Of a stretch of 64,000 nucleotides of DNA, positions 1 to 7,807 are shown piece after piece (positions within the stretch are counted from its first letter, which is position 1; each line of letters starts with the position of its first letter). The notes beneath the pieces are model-generated. The model ran no database searches. It was not told the DNA's origin and saw nothing but the letters and a program-made list of their open reading frames with translations. Both the position numbers and the translations under genes were made by a program. Origin of the DNA: Rhodospirillaceae bacterium LM-1 (GTDB lineage Bacteria; Pseudomonadota; Alphaproteobacteria; Rhodospirillales; WMHbin7); NCBI GenBank assembly GCA_902725215.1, contig CACUVI010000028.1, positions 175,872 to 239,871 of the forward strand, in the 5' to 3' direction.

Positions 1-552
1 GGCGAGCGCGAACTGGTCAGCCAGAACCGCTCGCTGGCCCGTTTTACGCTGTCGGGCATACCGGCGATGGCGGCGGGGGCGGCGCGCATTCGCGTTTCCT
101 TCACCGTCGATGCCGACGGCCTGCTGACCGTTTCGGCGCGCGAGATGACGACGGGTGTGGAATCGCAAGTGCAGGTCAAGCCCAGCTACGGACTTTCCGA
201 GGACGAAATGGCAAACATGCTGAAGGACAGCATGGAACACGCCAAGGAAGACATGGCCGCCCGCCTGTTGGCCGAATCGAAAGTGGACGCCAAACGAAAC
301 GCGCTGGCCGTGAAGGCCGCCCTGACGCATGACGGCGACCTGCTTTCGAAGGAAGAATGGGGCCTGATCGATCAGGCCCTTGCCAAGGTGGACGCGGCTT
401 GCCAAGGTACGGATCGCGAGGCCGTGCTGGCGGCCAGCGACGCCCTGGAATTGGCGACCAAGCCGTTTGCCGAAAAGCGCATGGACCGGGGCATCAGAAA
501 GGCGCTGGCTGGGGTGAGCATGGACAATCTTGAGAAGCGCGTGGGGGAGTGA
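1..552 (+). CDS. hscA: Fe-S assembly Hsp70 chaperone HscA, C-terminal part
   Basis: The reading frame is open from base 1, so the gene begins outside the window and only about 183 C-terminal residues are visible. They are the end of the Hsp70 substrate-binding beta domain (RIRVSFTVDADGLLTVSARE) and the helical lid. HscA uses ATP to help transfer clusters from the scaffold IscU to target proteins in the cytosol. The assignment to HscA rather than DnaK rests on the short lid without a DnaK-type acidic tail and on the following ferredoxin and IscX genes, the usual end of an isc operon. The ferredoxin gene starts 3 bases downstream. Confidence 0.93.
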   Translation, partial: GERELVSQNRSLARFTLSGIPAMAAGAARIRVSFTVDADGLLTVSAREMTTGVESQVQVKPSYGLSEDEMANMLKDSMEHAKEDMAARLLAESKVDAKRNALAVKAALTHDGDLLSKEEWGLIDQALAKVDAACQGTDREAVLAASDALELATKPFAEKRMDRGIRKALAGVSMDNLEKRVGE

Positions 553-555
553 CGA

Positions 556-897
556 ATGCCCAAGATGACTTTTATCGACCGCGACGGCAAAGCACGCGAA
601 GTGGAAGCGCCCGAGGGCCTGTCGGTTCTTGAGATCGCGCATCGCAACCATCTCGATCTTGAAGGCGCTTGCGAAGGGTCGCTGGCCTGTTCGACCTGCC
701 ATATCGTGGTCGATCCGAAATGGTACGGCAAATTGAAGGATGCCAGCGACGACGAGGAAGACATGCTCGACCTTGCTTTCGGCCTGACGCAAACCTCGCG
801 TTTGGCCTGCCAGATCATCATGACCAAGGAGCTGGACGGGCTGGTGGCGACCATTCCTTCAGCGTCACGCAACATGATGGTGGACAAGAAGAAATGA
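556..897 (+). CDS. fdx: ISC-type [2Fe-2S] ferredoxin
   Basis: This is a 113-residue adrenodoxin/ISC-type ferredoxin that supplies electrons for iron-sulfur cluster assembly. The four cluster ligands are Cys39, Cys45, Cys48 and Cys85 in the family spacing C-x5-C-x2-C-x36-C. The start lies 3 bases after hscA, and the stop overlaps the iscX start in an ATGA junction, so translation is probably coupled. Nothing is unusual about it. Confidence 0.95.
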   Translation: MPKMTFIDRDGKAREVEAPEGLSVLEIAHRNHLDLEGACEGSLACSTCHIVVDPKWYGKLKDASDDEEDMLDLAFGLTQTSRLACQIIMTKELDGLVATIPSASRNMMVDKKK

Positions 898-1100
898 GCA
901 AGCCGCTGAAGTGGCAAGACGTTCACGACATCGCCATCGCGCTGGAAGACGCGCATCCCGACGTTGACAACGTCAATCTGCGCTTCACCGACTTGCACAA
1001 ATGGATTTGCGCGCTGGAAGATTTCGCCGACGATCCCCTGAAGTCGAACGAAAAAATCCTGGAAGCCATCCAACTTGCCTGGATCGACGAGCGGGAGTAG
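894..1100 (+). CDS. iscX: Fe-S assembly protein IscX
   Basis: This is a 68-residue acidic protein of the IscX (YfhJ) family, which binds IscS and is thought to adjust iron supply or desulfurase activity. Family features are the N-terminal [20 protein letters not shown], the FTDLHKW segment and a short C-terminal helix ending in AWIDERE. The ATG chosen overlaps the fdx stop by 4 bases, and no other start gives the family length. It is the last gene of the isc operon and faces the convergent HEPN gene 6 bases away. Confidence 0.92.
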   Translation: MSKPLKWQDVHDIAIALEDAHPDVDNVNLRFTDLHKWICALEDFADDPLKSNEKILEAIQLAWIDERE

Positions 1101-1106
1101 GGGGCG

Positions 1107-1496
1107 TCAGTACCTGTCGGCGCACCAATCACGCACGTCGCCGATCAGGGCGGAAACCGTGCGAAGCTGTTCTCTCAATTCATGCAAGTCTGGATTCTTC
1201 GGCATGCGCCCGCCCGGAAGTGGATAGCGAATGGTGGTGGCGTAGCGAGACAGACCATCAAGACTGGCGAACTCCGCCCTCCAGGCATGATCCGTCGGCA
1301 GCAATTGGGCCAACGCACCCAGATGATGTTGGGCGGGGACGGGAATTCCTTCGGCGCTCAAGACTGCCTTGACCAGTTTCTCAGCCGCCTGCTGGATGGC
1401 ATAGGCGGCATGGCGGGGAAAGGCGTCAAGCACCTTCCTTGCGACGGCAAGATCTTCTTGCGCCAAGGCAAGATAGCTTTCGATCAGCGAGGTCAT
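1107..1496 (-). CDS. HEPN-domain protein paired with a nucleotidyltransferase
   Basis: A 129-residue all-helical HEPN-domain protein, with the family segments AAYAIQQAAEKLVKAVL (about residues 30-46) and RYATTIRYPLPGG. Its start overlaps the stop of the upstream nucleotidyltransferase gene by 4 bases, the usual MNT/HEPN arrangement. The RX4HXY motif of RNase-active HEPN toxins is not visible, so whether this is a toxin or a non-catalytic partner is open. The HEPN family call is firm; the toxin-antitoxin role is inferred from the pairing. Confidence 0.8.
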   Translation of the reverse strand: MTSLIESYLALAQEDLAVARKVLDAFPRHAAYAIQQAAEKLVKAVLSAEGIPVPAQHHLGALAQLLPTDHAWRAEFASLDGLSRYATTIRYPLPGGRMPKNPDLHELREQLRTVSALIGDVRDWCADRY

Positions 1497-1969
1497 TGGC
1501 GCTTCGGGCGGCGGACATATATTTTTCGCCCCTCGCGTACGGCCTGGCCGACCAGACAGGACGGATCGTCCTTATCCTTCATGAAGTCGCCTTTGCGGCA
1601 CGGAACGACATCGACGGCCAGCCCACAGGCGGTGACGGGCGCCGCCACTTTCTGCGGCTCGTAGTTTTCTTCTGGCAGGCCATCGGCCAGCACGACCAGC
1701 AGGTCAAAATCGCTGTGTGGCGAAGATTGTCCACGGGCGCGCGAGCCGAACAGCCAAATCTCCTCTGGCCTTAAGGTCGCCACCAGACGGTCGCGCAGAA
1801 AGCCGATGGCGTCGCTTTCGGAGCGGAAAGGGCCGACCGGAGCGTCGCCCATGCGGGAAAGCAGCTCGCGCAACTGATCCGCTTTGTCTTGGCGCAGCAG
1901 TTCAGCGACGGCGGTCAGGACGTCTCGGTGTTCGGGCGCAGCGCGCACTGACTGGACGGGCAAGGACAA
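1493..1969 (-). CDS. MNT-family nucleotidyltransferase (antitoxin-like partner)
   Basis: A pol-beta-superfamily nucleotidyltransferase domain with the metal-binding signature GSRARGQSSPHSDFDLLVV in the middle. No ATG lies between the upstream reductase stop and the conserved region. A TTG at 1969 is preceded at 6 bases by GGAG (1976-1979), giving 158 residues. An N-terminal helical extension of about 50 residues precedes the catalytic core. In characterised MNT/HEPN pairs the MNT protein modifies or neutralises its HEPN partner, encoded here immediately downstream with a 4-base overlap. The start codon is the least certain part. Confidence 0.8.
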   Translation of the reverse strand: MSLPVQSVRAAPEHRDVLTAVAELLRQDKADQLRELLSRMGDAPVGPFRSESDAIGFLRDRLVATLRPEEIWLFGSRARGQSSPHSDFDLLVVLADGLPEENYEPQKVAAPVTACGLAVDVVPCRKGDFMKDKDDPSCLVGQAVREGRKIYVRRPKRQ

Positions 1970-1980
1970 GGCAAACTCCG

Positions 1981-2007
1981 TAATACAATTACATATGCAA
2001 TGTATTA
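1981..2007. promoter_or_regulatory. Inverted repeat ahead of the MNT/HEPN pair
   Basis: The arms TAATACA (1981-1987) and TGTATTA (2001-2007) face each other across an AT-rich 13-base spacer. The site sits 12 bases upstream of the chosen MNT start and includes the stop codon of the upstream reductase gene. Its position suits an operator or promoter of the MNT/HEPN operon. No regulator can be named. Confidence 0.45.
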
Positions 2008-3114
2008 CGAATTGCCGCCCCTGGCAAGCCGCGCTCCCGGCCAGAGTTTGGGATGCGCCCGGGCGTAGCGGAAGGGGTAGGGCATGTCCACGCCCAGAGC
2101 CTCGGCGGCATGCCACACCCAATGCGGATCGTCCAGGAAACCGCGGCCCAGCGCGATCATGTCGGCCTGGCCCTTTTCCAGAATTTCCTCGGCCTGGGTG
2201 GGGTTGGCGATCATGCCGACGGCGCGCACCAAGATGCCGGTTTCTCGTTTGATGCGCTCGGCCAGCGCCACCTGATAGCCCGGCTCGCCGCCCGGTATCT
2301 TGGCGTCAGGCACCATGCCGCCCGATGAGACGCAGACGAAATCGTAGCCCAGTTCCCGGACTTTCTTGACGTAGACGACCGCCTCGTCAGGCGTGAAGCC
2401 GCCATCCTTCCAATCGGTGGCGCTGATGCGAAAGCCCAGCGGCTTGTCTTGCGGCCAGACGGCGCGCACCGCCTGCAAAACCTGAAGCGGGAAGCGCATG
2501 CGGTTTTCCAGCGAGCCGCCGAAATGGTCGGCGCGCTGGTTGGCCAAGGGCGAAAGAAATTGGTTCAGCAGATAGCCATGCGCCGAATGCACCTCGATGG
2601 CGTCGAAGCCCGCCCGCTGGGCGCGGATGGCGGCGTCGGCGAAGGCACTTTCAACGCGCGACAAGTCTTCCTCGCTGGCCGCCTGGGGGGCAACCCATTG
2701 GTCCGAGAAGGCGATGGCCGAGGGGGCGATCAGATCCCAGCCGCCCTCGGCGGGCGGCAGATAAGCCGTGCCGGTCTTCAAGCTGGTCGAAGCCTTGCGC
2801 CCGGCATGGGCCAACTGTACGCAAATCAATCCGTCGCCGAAGGTTTTCAGCGTCGTCACCAATTGGGCGAAAGCGGCCTCGCAGGCATCGTCGTAAAGCC
2901 CCAGGCAGGCGGGCGAGATGCGCCCGATCGGCTCGACCCCCGTCGCCTCGATCACCAGCATGCCCACGCCGCCCGCCATCAGCGATCCGTAATGCATCAG
3001 ATGCCAGGGTTGGGCCAAGCCGTTCACGGCGGCATATTGGCACATGGGGGCGACCACGGCGCGGTTGGCCAGCGTGGCGGAGCGGATGGACAAGGGTTTG
3101 AACAGAATGGGCAT
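2005..3114 (-). CDS. NADH:flavin oxidoreductase, Old Yellow Enzyme family (YqjM-like)
   Basis: A 369-residue FMN-dependent TIM-barrel ene-reductase that reduces activated C=C bonds with NAD(P)H. Visible features are the N-terminal LFKPLSIRSATLANRAVVAPM, the FMN-site segments PMCQY and QLAHAGRK, HSAHGYLLNQFLSP with the active-site histidines, and the phosphate-binding end AVGMI...ALGRGFLDDPHW. The Cys in PMCQY is typical of the YqjM-type subgroup. The true substrate cannot be read. The gene is tandem with murA but separated by about 45 bases. Confidence 0.92.
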   Translation of the reverse strand: MPILFKPLSIRSATLANRAVVAPMCQYAAVNGLAQPWHLMHYGSLMAGGVGMLVIEATGVEPIGRISPACLGLYDDACEAAFAQLVTTLKTFGDGLICVQLAHAGRKASTSLKTGTAYLPPAEGGWDLIAPSAIAFSDQWVAPQAASEEDLSRVESAFADAAIRAQRAGFDAIEVHSAHGYLLNQFLSPLANQRADHFGGSLENRMRFPLQVLQAVRAVWPQDKPLGFRISATDWKDGGFTPDEAVVYVKKVRELGYDFVCVSSGGMVPDAKIPGGEPGYQVALAERIKRETGILVRAVGMIANPTQAEEILEKGQADMIALGRGFLDDPHWVWHAAEALGVDMPYPFRYARAHPKLWPGARLARGGNS

Positions 3115-3158
3115 AGGGCCTCCATCGTCGGATGGCGGCCATTGTGCCTCCCCAGCCG

Positions 3159-4448
3159 CTATTCCTTCAAGCGCTCGATTCTTGCGCCGCAGCCCGCCAG
3201 CTTTTCCTCCAAGCGTTCGTAACCGCGATCCAGGTGATAGACGCGGCTGATGGTGGTTTCGCCCTTGGCGGCCAATCCGGCCAGCACCAGCGAGACCGAG
3301 GCGCGCAAATCGGTGGCCATGACCTGGGCGCCCGACAGATTGGATGATCCGCGCACGATGGCCGAAGATCCATGCACATTCACCTTGGCCCCCATGCGCG
3401 CCAGTTCCGGCACATGCATGAAGCGGTTCTCGAAAATAGTTTCAGTGATCATGCTGGCCCCCTTGACCGTCGCCATCAGGGCCATGAACTGGGCCTGCAT
3501 GTCGGTGGGAAAGCCGGGATAGGGTTCGGTCATGATGTCGACGCCGACCAGATCATTCTCGCGCGCCGAAACGATCAGGCCCTTGGGGCCGTCTTCCAAC
3601 ACGACGCCTGCATTGATCAGCACTTTCTCCACCGCTTCCAGCGTGTCGCGCCTAGCGCCAATCAGTTCAATCCGCCCGCGAGTTATGGCGGCGGCCACGG
3701 CGAAGGAGCCGGTTTCGATGCGATCCGCCACCACGGCATGTTGCGCGCCATGCAGGCTTGGCTTGCCCTTGATGCGCAAGGTGCCGGTGCCGATGCCCTC
3801 GATCTCGGCCCCCATGGCGACCAAGCACTGGGCCAGATCGCTCACTTCGGGTTCGCGCGCGGCGTTGACGATCACCGTTTCGCCATCGGCTAGGCTGGCC
3901 GCCATCAGCGTGTTTTCGGTAGCGCCCACGGAAACCATGGGAAAGGCGACCCTGGCGCCCTTCAAACCCTTGGGGGCCTTGGCGTAGATGTAGCCTTCCT
4001 TCAATTCGATCTCGGCGCCCATCTGTTCCAACGCCATCAGATGCAGATCGACCGGGCGGGTGCCAATGGCGCAGCCGCCGGGCAGCGACACCTTGGCGAC
4101 ACCTTCGCGCGCCACCAACGGCCCCAACACCAGAACCGAGGCCCGCATGCGGCGCACCAGATCGTAGGGCGCTTCGGTGCTGGCGATTTTCTCGGCCCTG
4201 AAATCCATCACACGCCCGGCAAAGCCGCCCTGCTGGGCATCGACGCCGTTCAGCCCCAACATCACTCCATGCTGGGCCAACAGATTGGCCATGGTCGAGA
4301 TGTCGGCCAGATGCGGCAGGTTGGAGAGCGTCAGCGTCTCGCTGGTCAACAGGCTGGCCGCCATCAGCGGCAAGGCGGCGTTCTTGGCGCCGCCGATGGG
4401 AATGCTGCCTTCAAGCGGCACGCCGCCCAGAATGCGGATACGATCCAT
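3159..4448 (-). CDS. murA: UDP-N-acetylglucosamine 1-carboxyvinyltransferase
   Basis: MurA catalyses the first committed step of peptidoglycan synthesis, transferring enolpyruvate from PEP to UDP-GlcNAc in the cytosol. From the ATG at 4448 the protein has 429 residues, the normal length; longer readings include non-conserved sequence overlapping dcd. The active-site loop [17 protein letters not shown] carries Cys126, the residue attacked by fosfomycin. The N-terminal [17 protein letters not shown] and the central [13 protein letters not shown] are characteristic. It lies 14 bases downstream of dcd and may be co-transcribed with it. Confidence 0.97.
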   Translation of the reverse strand: MDRIRILGGVPLEGSIPIGGAKNAALPLMAASLLTSETLTLSNLPHLADISTMANLLAQHGVMLGLNGVDAQQGGFAGRVMDFRAEKIASTEAPYDLVRRMRASVLVLGPLVAREGVAKVSLPGGCAIGTRPVDLHLMALEQMGAEIELKEGYIYAKAPKGLKGARVAFPMVSVGATENTLMAASLADGETVIVNAAREPEVSDLAQCLVAMGAEIEGIGTGTLRIKGKPSLHGAQHAVVADRIETGSFAVAAAITRGRIELIGARRDTLEAVEKVLINAGVVLEDGPKGLIVSARENDLVGVDIMTEPYPGFPTDMQAQFMALMATVKGASMITETIFENRFMHVPELARMGAKVNVHGSSAIVRGSSNLSGAQVMATDLRASVSLVLAGLAAKGETTISRVYHLDRGYERLEEKLAGCGARIERLKE

Positions 4449-4462
4449 TCGAGATTTAGTCC

Positions 4463-5032
4463 TTACAACTTGGGAAGAGTGACGCCCTGCTGGCCCATAT
4501 ATTTGCCGGAACGGTCGGCATAGGACACTTCGCAAGGACTGTCGGCTTTTAGGAAAATGAACTGGCAAGCACCTTCATTGGCGTAGATGCGGGCGGGCAG
4601 CGGCGTGGTGTTCGAGAATTCCAGCGTCACATGGCCCTCCCAGCCGGGCTCCAGCGGGGTCACGTTGACGATGATGCCGCAGCGTGCATAGGTGCTTTTG
4701 CCCAGGCAGATCACCAGCACGTCGCGGGGGATGCGGAAATATTCCACCGTGCGGGCCAGCGCGAAACTGTTGGGCGGAATGATGCATTGCGGCCCCTCGC
4801 GCTCGACGAAACTTTGCTTGGGGAAGTTCTTGGGATCGACCACCACCGAATCGACGTCGGTGAAGATCTTGAATTCGGGGGCGACGCGGGCGTCGTAGCC
4901 GTAAGACGAGACGCCATAGCTGATGACGCCCTGGTTCTGGCCGTCTGTGCGGATTAGCCGATCCGCGAACGGCTCGATCATGCCCGTTTTCAGGGCCTGT
5001 TCGCGAATCCAATGGTCGGGCATGACGGGCAT
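4463..5032 (-). CDS. dcd: dCTP deaminase
   Basis: This enzyme of the dUTPase fold deaminates dCTP to dUTP for thymidylate synthesis. The start [20 protein letters not shown] at 5032 gives 189 residues and has an AGGGA sequence 9 bases upstream; a second ATG nine bases in (5023) is possible. Family motifs are [14 protein letters not shown], the nucleotide-binding [28 protein letters not shown] with the catalytic Glu, and the C-terminal [18 protein letters not shown] tail. Confidence 0.95.
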   Translation of the reverse strand: MPVMPDHWIREQALKTGMIEPFADRLIRTDGQNQGVISYGVSSYGYDARVAPEFKIFTDVDSVVVDPKNFPKQSFVEREGPQCIIPPNSFALARTVEYFRIPRDVLVICLGKSTYARCGIIVNVTPLEPGWEGHVTLEFSNTTPLPARIYANEGACQFIFLKADSPCEVSYADRSGKYMGQQGVTLPKL

Positions 5033-5102
5033 GGCGGGCAATCCCTGTTGGCTGGGACCTTGTAGCCCAGCAGGGGCCAAGGATCAATGGATTGTGGGGG
5101 AA

Positions 5103-5426
5103 TTAGGCGGCTTTGCGCTGTTTGACTGTCTTTTCAATCATCTTGCCGCTTTCGGCTCGGGCGACGGCCAAGTCGTAATTGGTCTGAAGACTGAGCCACA
5201 CGAGGGGGCCTGTGCCGAAATATTGACCCAGGCGCAGGGCGGTGTCGGCGGTGACGGCGCGTTTCCCGGCGACGATCTCGGATATCCGGTTGGCGGGAAC
5301 GTTAAGGGCGTTCGCCAGCTTGTTGGAGGACAGGCCCAGTTCGGCCAATTCGTCAGCCAGAATCTCGCCAGGATGGACAGGGGGGAACCCTGGCTTGTTG
5401 TCAATGGTAATCGACGATTTCGACAT
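5103..5426 (-). CDS. higA: HigA-type antitoxin, XRE family
   Basis: A 107-residue helix-turn-helix protein with the HigA/VapI signature PPVHPGEILADELAELGLS followed by SNKLANALNVPANRISEIVAGKRAV and TADTALRLGQYFGTGPLVWL. It is encoded immediately after and overlapping the toxin gene, as expected for higBA, where the toxin comes first. The antitoxin binds HigB and represses the operon. The start is MSK at 5426; an in-frame ATG at 5441 is an alternative. Confidence 0.9.
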   Translation of the reverse strand: MSKSSITIDNKPGFPPVHPGEILADELAELGLSSNKLANALNVPANRISEIVAGKRAVTADTALRLGQYFGTGPLVWLSLQTNYDLAVARAESGKMIEKTVKQRKAA

Positions 5427-5679
5427 CGTAGGCGTCTCCATTCTCGAAGCGGAAACATATCCGCCATTGCATGTTGATCCGGACGCTGTACTGGCCCTTG
5501 CGATTGCCGCCAAGGGCCTCGAAGCGGTTGGACGGCAGGGCCATCAGCGCTTCAACGCTGTTGGCAGCGTCCAGATATGCTATCCGCCGCTTTGCTTGGC
5601 CAGCGAAGGCTTCGAACTCCTTCACGCGCTCGCCGTCGTAGAAGCGCTTCGTTCGCTTGTCGGCAATGGATTTAATCAT
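5401..5679 (-). CDS. higB: HigB-type mRNA interferase toxin, RelE superfamily
   Basis: A 92-residue RelE-fold toxin starting MIKSIADKRTKRFYDGERVKEF and ending WRICFRFENGDAYDVEIVDYH, the pattern of HigB toxins that cut mRNA at the ribosome. The WRICFRF strand and C-terminal DYH carry residues typical of the active site. It overlaps higA by 26 bases. A near-perfect palindrome lies about 15 bases upstream of the start and is the likely operator. Confidence 0.9.
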   Translation of the reverse strand: MIKSIADKRTKRFYDGERVKEFEAFAGQAKRRIAYLDAANSVEALMALPSNRFEALGGNRKGQYSVRINMQWRICFRFENGDAYDVEIVDYH

Positions 5680-5692
5680 GCCGAAGGATACT

Positions 5693-5710
5693 ACGCTGTA
5701 CGTACAACGT
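5693..5710. promoter_or_regulatory. Candidate HigA operator
   Basis: ACGCTGTACGTACAACGT is an 18-base palindrome with one mismatched pair; the inner TGTACGTACA is perfect. It lies just upstream of higB (start 5679) and touches the last base of the neighbouring RelE-type toxin gene. The size and position match autoregulatory higBA operators; assignment to HigA is inferred. Confidence 0.65.
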
Positions 5711-6006
5711 CAAGTTGGCCTAAACCCATATTTATAAACTTCGTCATGATCGCCGACATTCACCGGGATGATCTCGCCATCGCGAATGATCAGTTCCAGC
5801 GTGATGCGATAAGACAAGTTGATCGAAACCGAGTGCAGCCTGGACAGCCGCCCAGACAGCGCATGCAGACGCAGCGAAGGGTGAAAGGGACTGGCTTCCA
5901 GCAGCTTGAGACATTTGAGATATTGCCGTTCAAGTTCTGGGTGGCGCTTGAGGAAGCGGGCGGCCCTTCGCTCGTACTGCTCGGTGAAAACGAGCCGATA
6001 GCTCAT
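5710..6006 (-). CDS. RelE/YafQ-type toxin of a second TA module
   Basis: A 98-residue small basic RelE-superfamily protein: YRLVFTEQYERRAARFLKRH at the N-terminus, then RLHALSGRLSRLHSVSINLS, and the C-terminal strand IIPVNVGDHDEVY. The start MSYRLV at 6006 overlaps the antitoxin stop in an ATGA junction. A longer reading from 6111 would run through the antitoxin gene and is not conserved in character. It is probably a ribosome-dependent mRNA interferase. Confidence 0.87.
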   Translation of the reverse strand: MSYRLVFTEQYERRAARFLKRHPELERQYLKCLKLLEASPFHPSLRLHALSGRLSRLHSVSINLSYRITLELIIRDGEIIPVNVGDHDEVYKYGFRPT

Positions 6007-6260
6007 ATGCGGGCTTTGATCCGCTTCATATGCTCTTCCGGCGAATCCCTTGAGACTCTGCCGTTTGCCAGATCGGCTTCGGTCTCGGACAGGGCCGCTT
6101 CCAGTTCGCATTCGCGCAGGTAGTGATAATGCTCGATCTCCATCACGACGAAGCGATCCTTCCCGCGCACGGTAACGATCGCTTCGGGGCTATGCTCCAG
6201 CGCCGCTTCGATGGCGGCGATGCCTTTCGTTTTAAGCTCGTTGGCGGGCAGGTGGGTCAT
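6003..6260 (-). CDS. Phd/YefM-type antitoxin
   Basis: An 85-residue antitoxin with the N-terminal DNA-binding pattern of Phd/YefM proteins (NELKTKGIAAIEAALEHSPEA, then the VTVRGKDRFVVMEIEHYHYL strand-helix) and a charged C-terminal tail that would wrap the toxin. It precedes and overlaps the RelE-type toxin by 4 bases. A perfect palindrome lies 44 bases upstream. Confidence 0.87.
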   Translation of the reverse strand: MTHLPANELKTKGIAAIEAALEHSPEAIVTVRGKDRFVVMEIEHYHYLRECELEAALSETEADLANGRVSRDSPEEHMKRIKARI

Positions 6261-6303
6261 GGCAGGATTGATTTCAGACGGTTAAGGGGGTGAACAAGCG
6301 TAT

Positions 6304-6323
6304 GCTTAATCGCACGATTAAGC
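6304..6323. promoter_or_regulatory. Perfect palindrome upstream of the Phd/RelE module
   Basis: GCTTAATCGCACGATTAAGC has 9-base perfect arms around CA. It lies between the tldD stop (6330) and the antitoxin start (6260). No T-tract follows, so an operator for the antitoxin is more likely than a terminator. Confidence 0.6.
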
Positions 6324-6329
6324 AAGCGG

Positions 6330-7763
6330 TCAGACCTGCGTTCCCCCGACCGTCATGGCCGACAGTTTCAAGGTCGGCTGGCCGACGCCGACCGCCACGC
6401 CCTGTCCGTCCTTGCCGCAGGTGCCGACGCCCGAATCAAGCTCCAGGTCGTTGCCGATCATGGAGATTTTCAGCAAAGCGTCGGCGCCGCTGCCGGTCAG
6501 CGTGGCGCCCTTGACGGGCGCCCCGACCTTGCCGTTCTCGACCAGATAGGCTTCCGAGGCCGAGAAGACGAACTTGCCCGAGGTGATGTCCACCTGCCCG
6601 CCGCCGAAATTGACGGCGTAAAGCCCCTTCTTGACCGAGGCCAAAATCTCTTTCGGGTCCTTGTCGCCCGCCAGCATGAAGGTGTTAGTCATGCGGGGCA
6701 GGGGCGGGTGGGCGTGGCTTTGGCGCCGCCCGTTGCCGGTGGGCTTAGCCCCCATCAGGCGCGCGTTCAGCCGGTCGAACAGATAGCCGGTTAGGATGCC
6801 GTCCTCGATCAGCACGGTGCGGCCCGAAGGCGTGCCCTCGTCATCGACCGTGATCGAGCCTCTGCGGTCGGGCAGGGTGCCGTCGTCAACCACCGTGACG
6901 CCGGGGGCGGCGATGCGGCTGCCCATCAGGCCCGAGAAGGCCGAAGTTTTCTTGCGGTTGAAGTCGCCTTCCAGCCCATGCCCCACGGCTTCGTGCAGCA
7001 GCACGCCGGGCCAGCCGGGTCCCAGCACCACTTCCATCTCTCCGGCGGGAGCGGGCACCGATTCCAGATTGACCCTGGCTTGGCGGATGGCTTCATCGAC
7101 GGCGGCCTTCCAGGCGTTGGGGTCCAATAGCCCGTCGAAACCGACGCGGCCGCCAAAACCGTGGCCGCCGCTTTCCATGCGTCCGTTCTCGTTCAGCACC
7201 ACCGACACATTCAAGCGGACCAGCGGGCGGATGTCGGCCGATTCCGATCCGTCGGCCCGGATGATGCGCACCGCCTGCCAGGACCCCAGAACCGAGGTCA
7301 TGACCTGCACGGCCCGCGAATCGGCGGCCCTGGCATAGGCGTCGATCTCGCCCAGCAGCTTGACCTTGGCGTCGAAGGAATGTCCGGCCAACGGATTGGC
7401 GTCGGTGTAAAGCAGGCGGTTGGTGCCCTGGGGCGGGGCGGCAAGCGTGCCCGAATGGCCCTGGCGCACGGCCTTTACCGCGCTGGCGGCGCGCTTGAGC
7501 GCCTCTTCGCTGATCTCGCTGGCATGGGCGAAACCCACCGCCTCGTCGGCCACGGCGCGCAGGCCAAAGCCGATGCCGCTGTCGAAGCTCGCACTTTTGA
7601 TGCGCCCATCATCCAGCGCGATGCTTTCGCTTTGCCTAGCTTCCAGAAACAATTCGCCGTCGTCGCAGCCCTCCAGCGTCTCCTTGACGATCCGCTTGGC
7701 GATTTGAGGGTCCAGACCTTCTTTGCAAAAGAAAAGGTCGTTGGTGGCGGCAAGGTGGGGCAT
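6330..7763 (-). CDS. tldD: Metalloprotease TldD
   Basis: TldD is the zinc-protease subunit of the TldD/TldE pair, which processes small peptides such as microcin precursors and CcdA-type antitoxins. The start MPHLAATNDLF at 7763 gives 477 residues, the usual length; an open extension to 8060 overlaps the divergent DUF3422 gene and is not real. The HExxxH zinc motif is seen in GVLLHEAVGHGLEGDFNRK, near residue 257. The C-terminal GGGQVDITSGKFVFSASEAY segment is also conserved. No tldE gene is adjacent. Confidence 0.95.
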   Translation of the reverse strand: MPHLAATNDLFFCKEGLDPQIAKRIVKETLEGCDDGELFLEARQSESIALDDGRIKSASFDSGIGFGLRAVADEAVGFAHASEISEEALKRAASAVKAVRQGHSGTLAAPPQGTNRLLYTDANPLAGHSFDAKVKLLGEIDAYARAADSRAVQVMTSVLGSWQAVRIIRADGSESADIRPLVRLNVSVVLNENGRMESGGHGFGGRVGFDGLLDPNAWKAAVDEAIRQARVNLESVPAPAGEMEVVLGPGWPGVLLHEAVGHGLEGDFNRKKTSAFSGLMGSRIAAPGVTVVDDGTLPDRRGSITVDDEGTPSGRTVLIEDGILTGYLFDRLNARLMGAKPTGNGRRQSHAHPPLPRMTNTFMLAGDKDPKEILASVKKGLYAVNFGGGQVDITSGKFVFSASEAYLVENGKVGAPVKGATLTGSGADALLKISMIGNDLELDSGVGTCGKDGQGVAVGVGQPTLKLSAMTVGGTQV

Positions 7764-7807
7764 GATAAGGTTCCGCTTATGAAAGGGGCTTTGGGGTAAT
7801 ATAGGCA

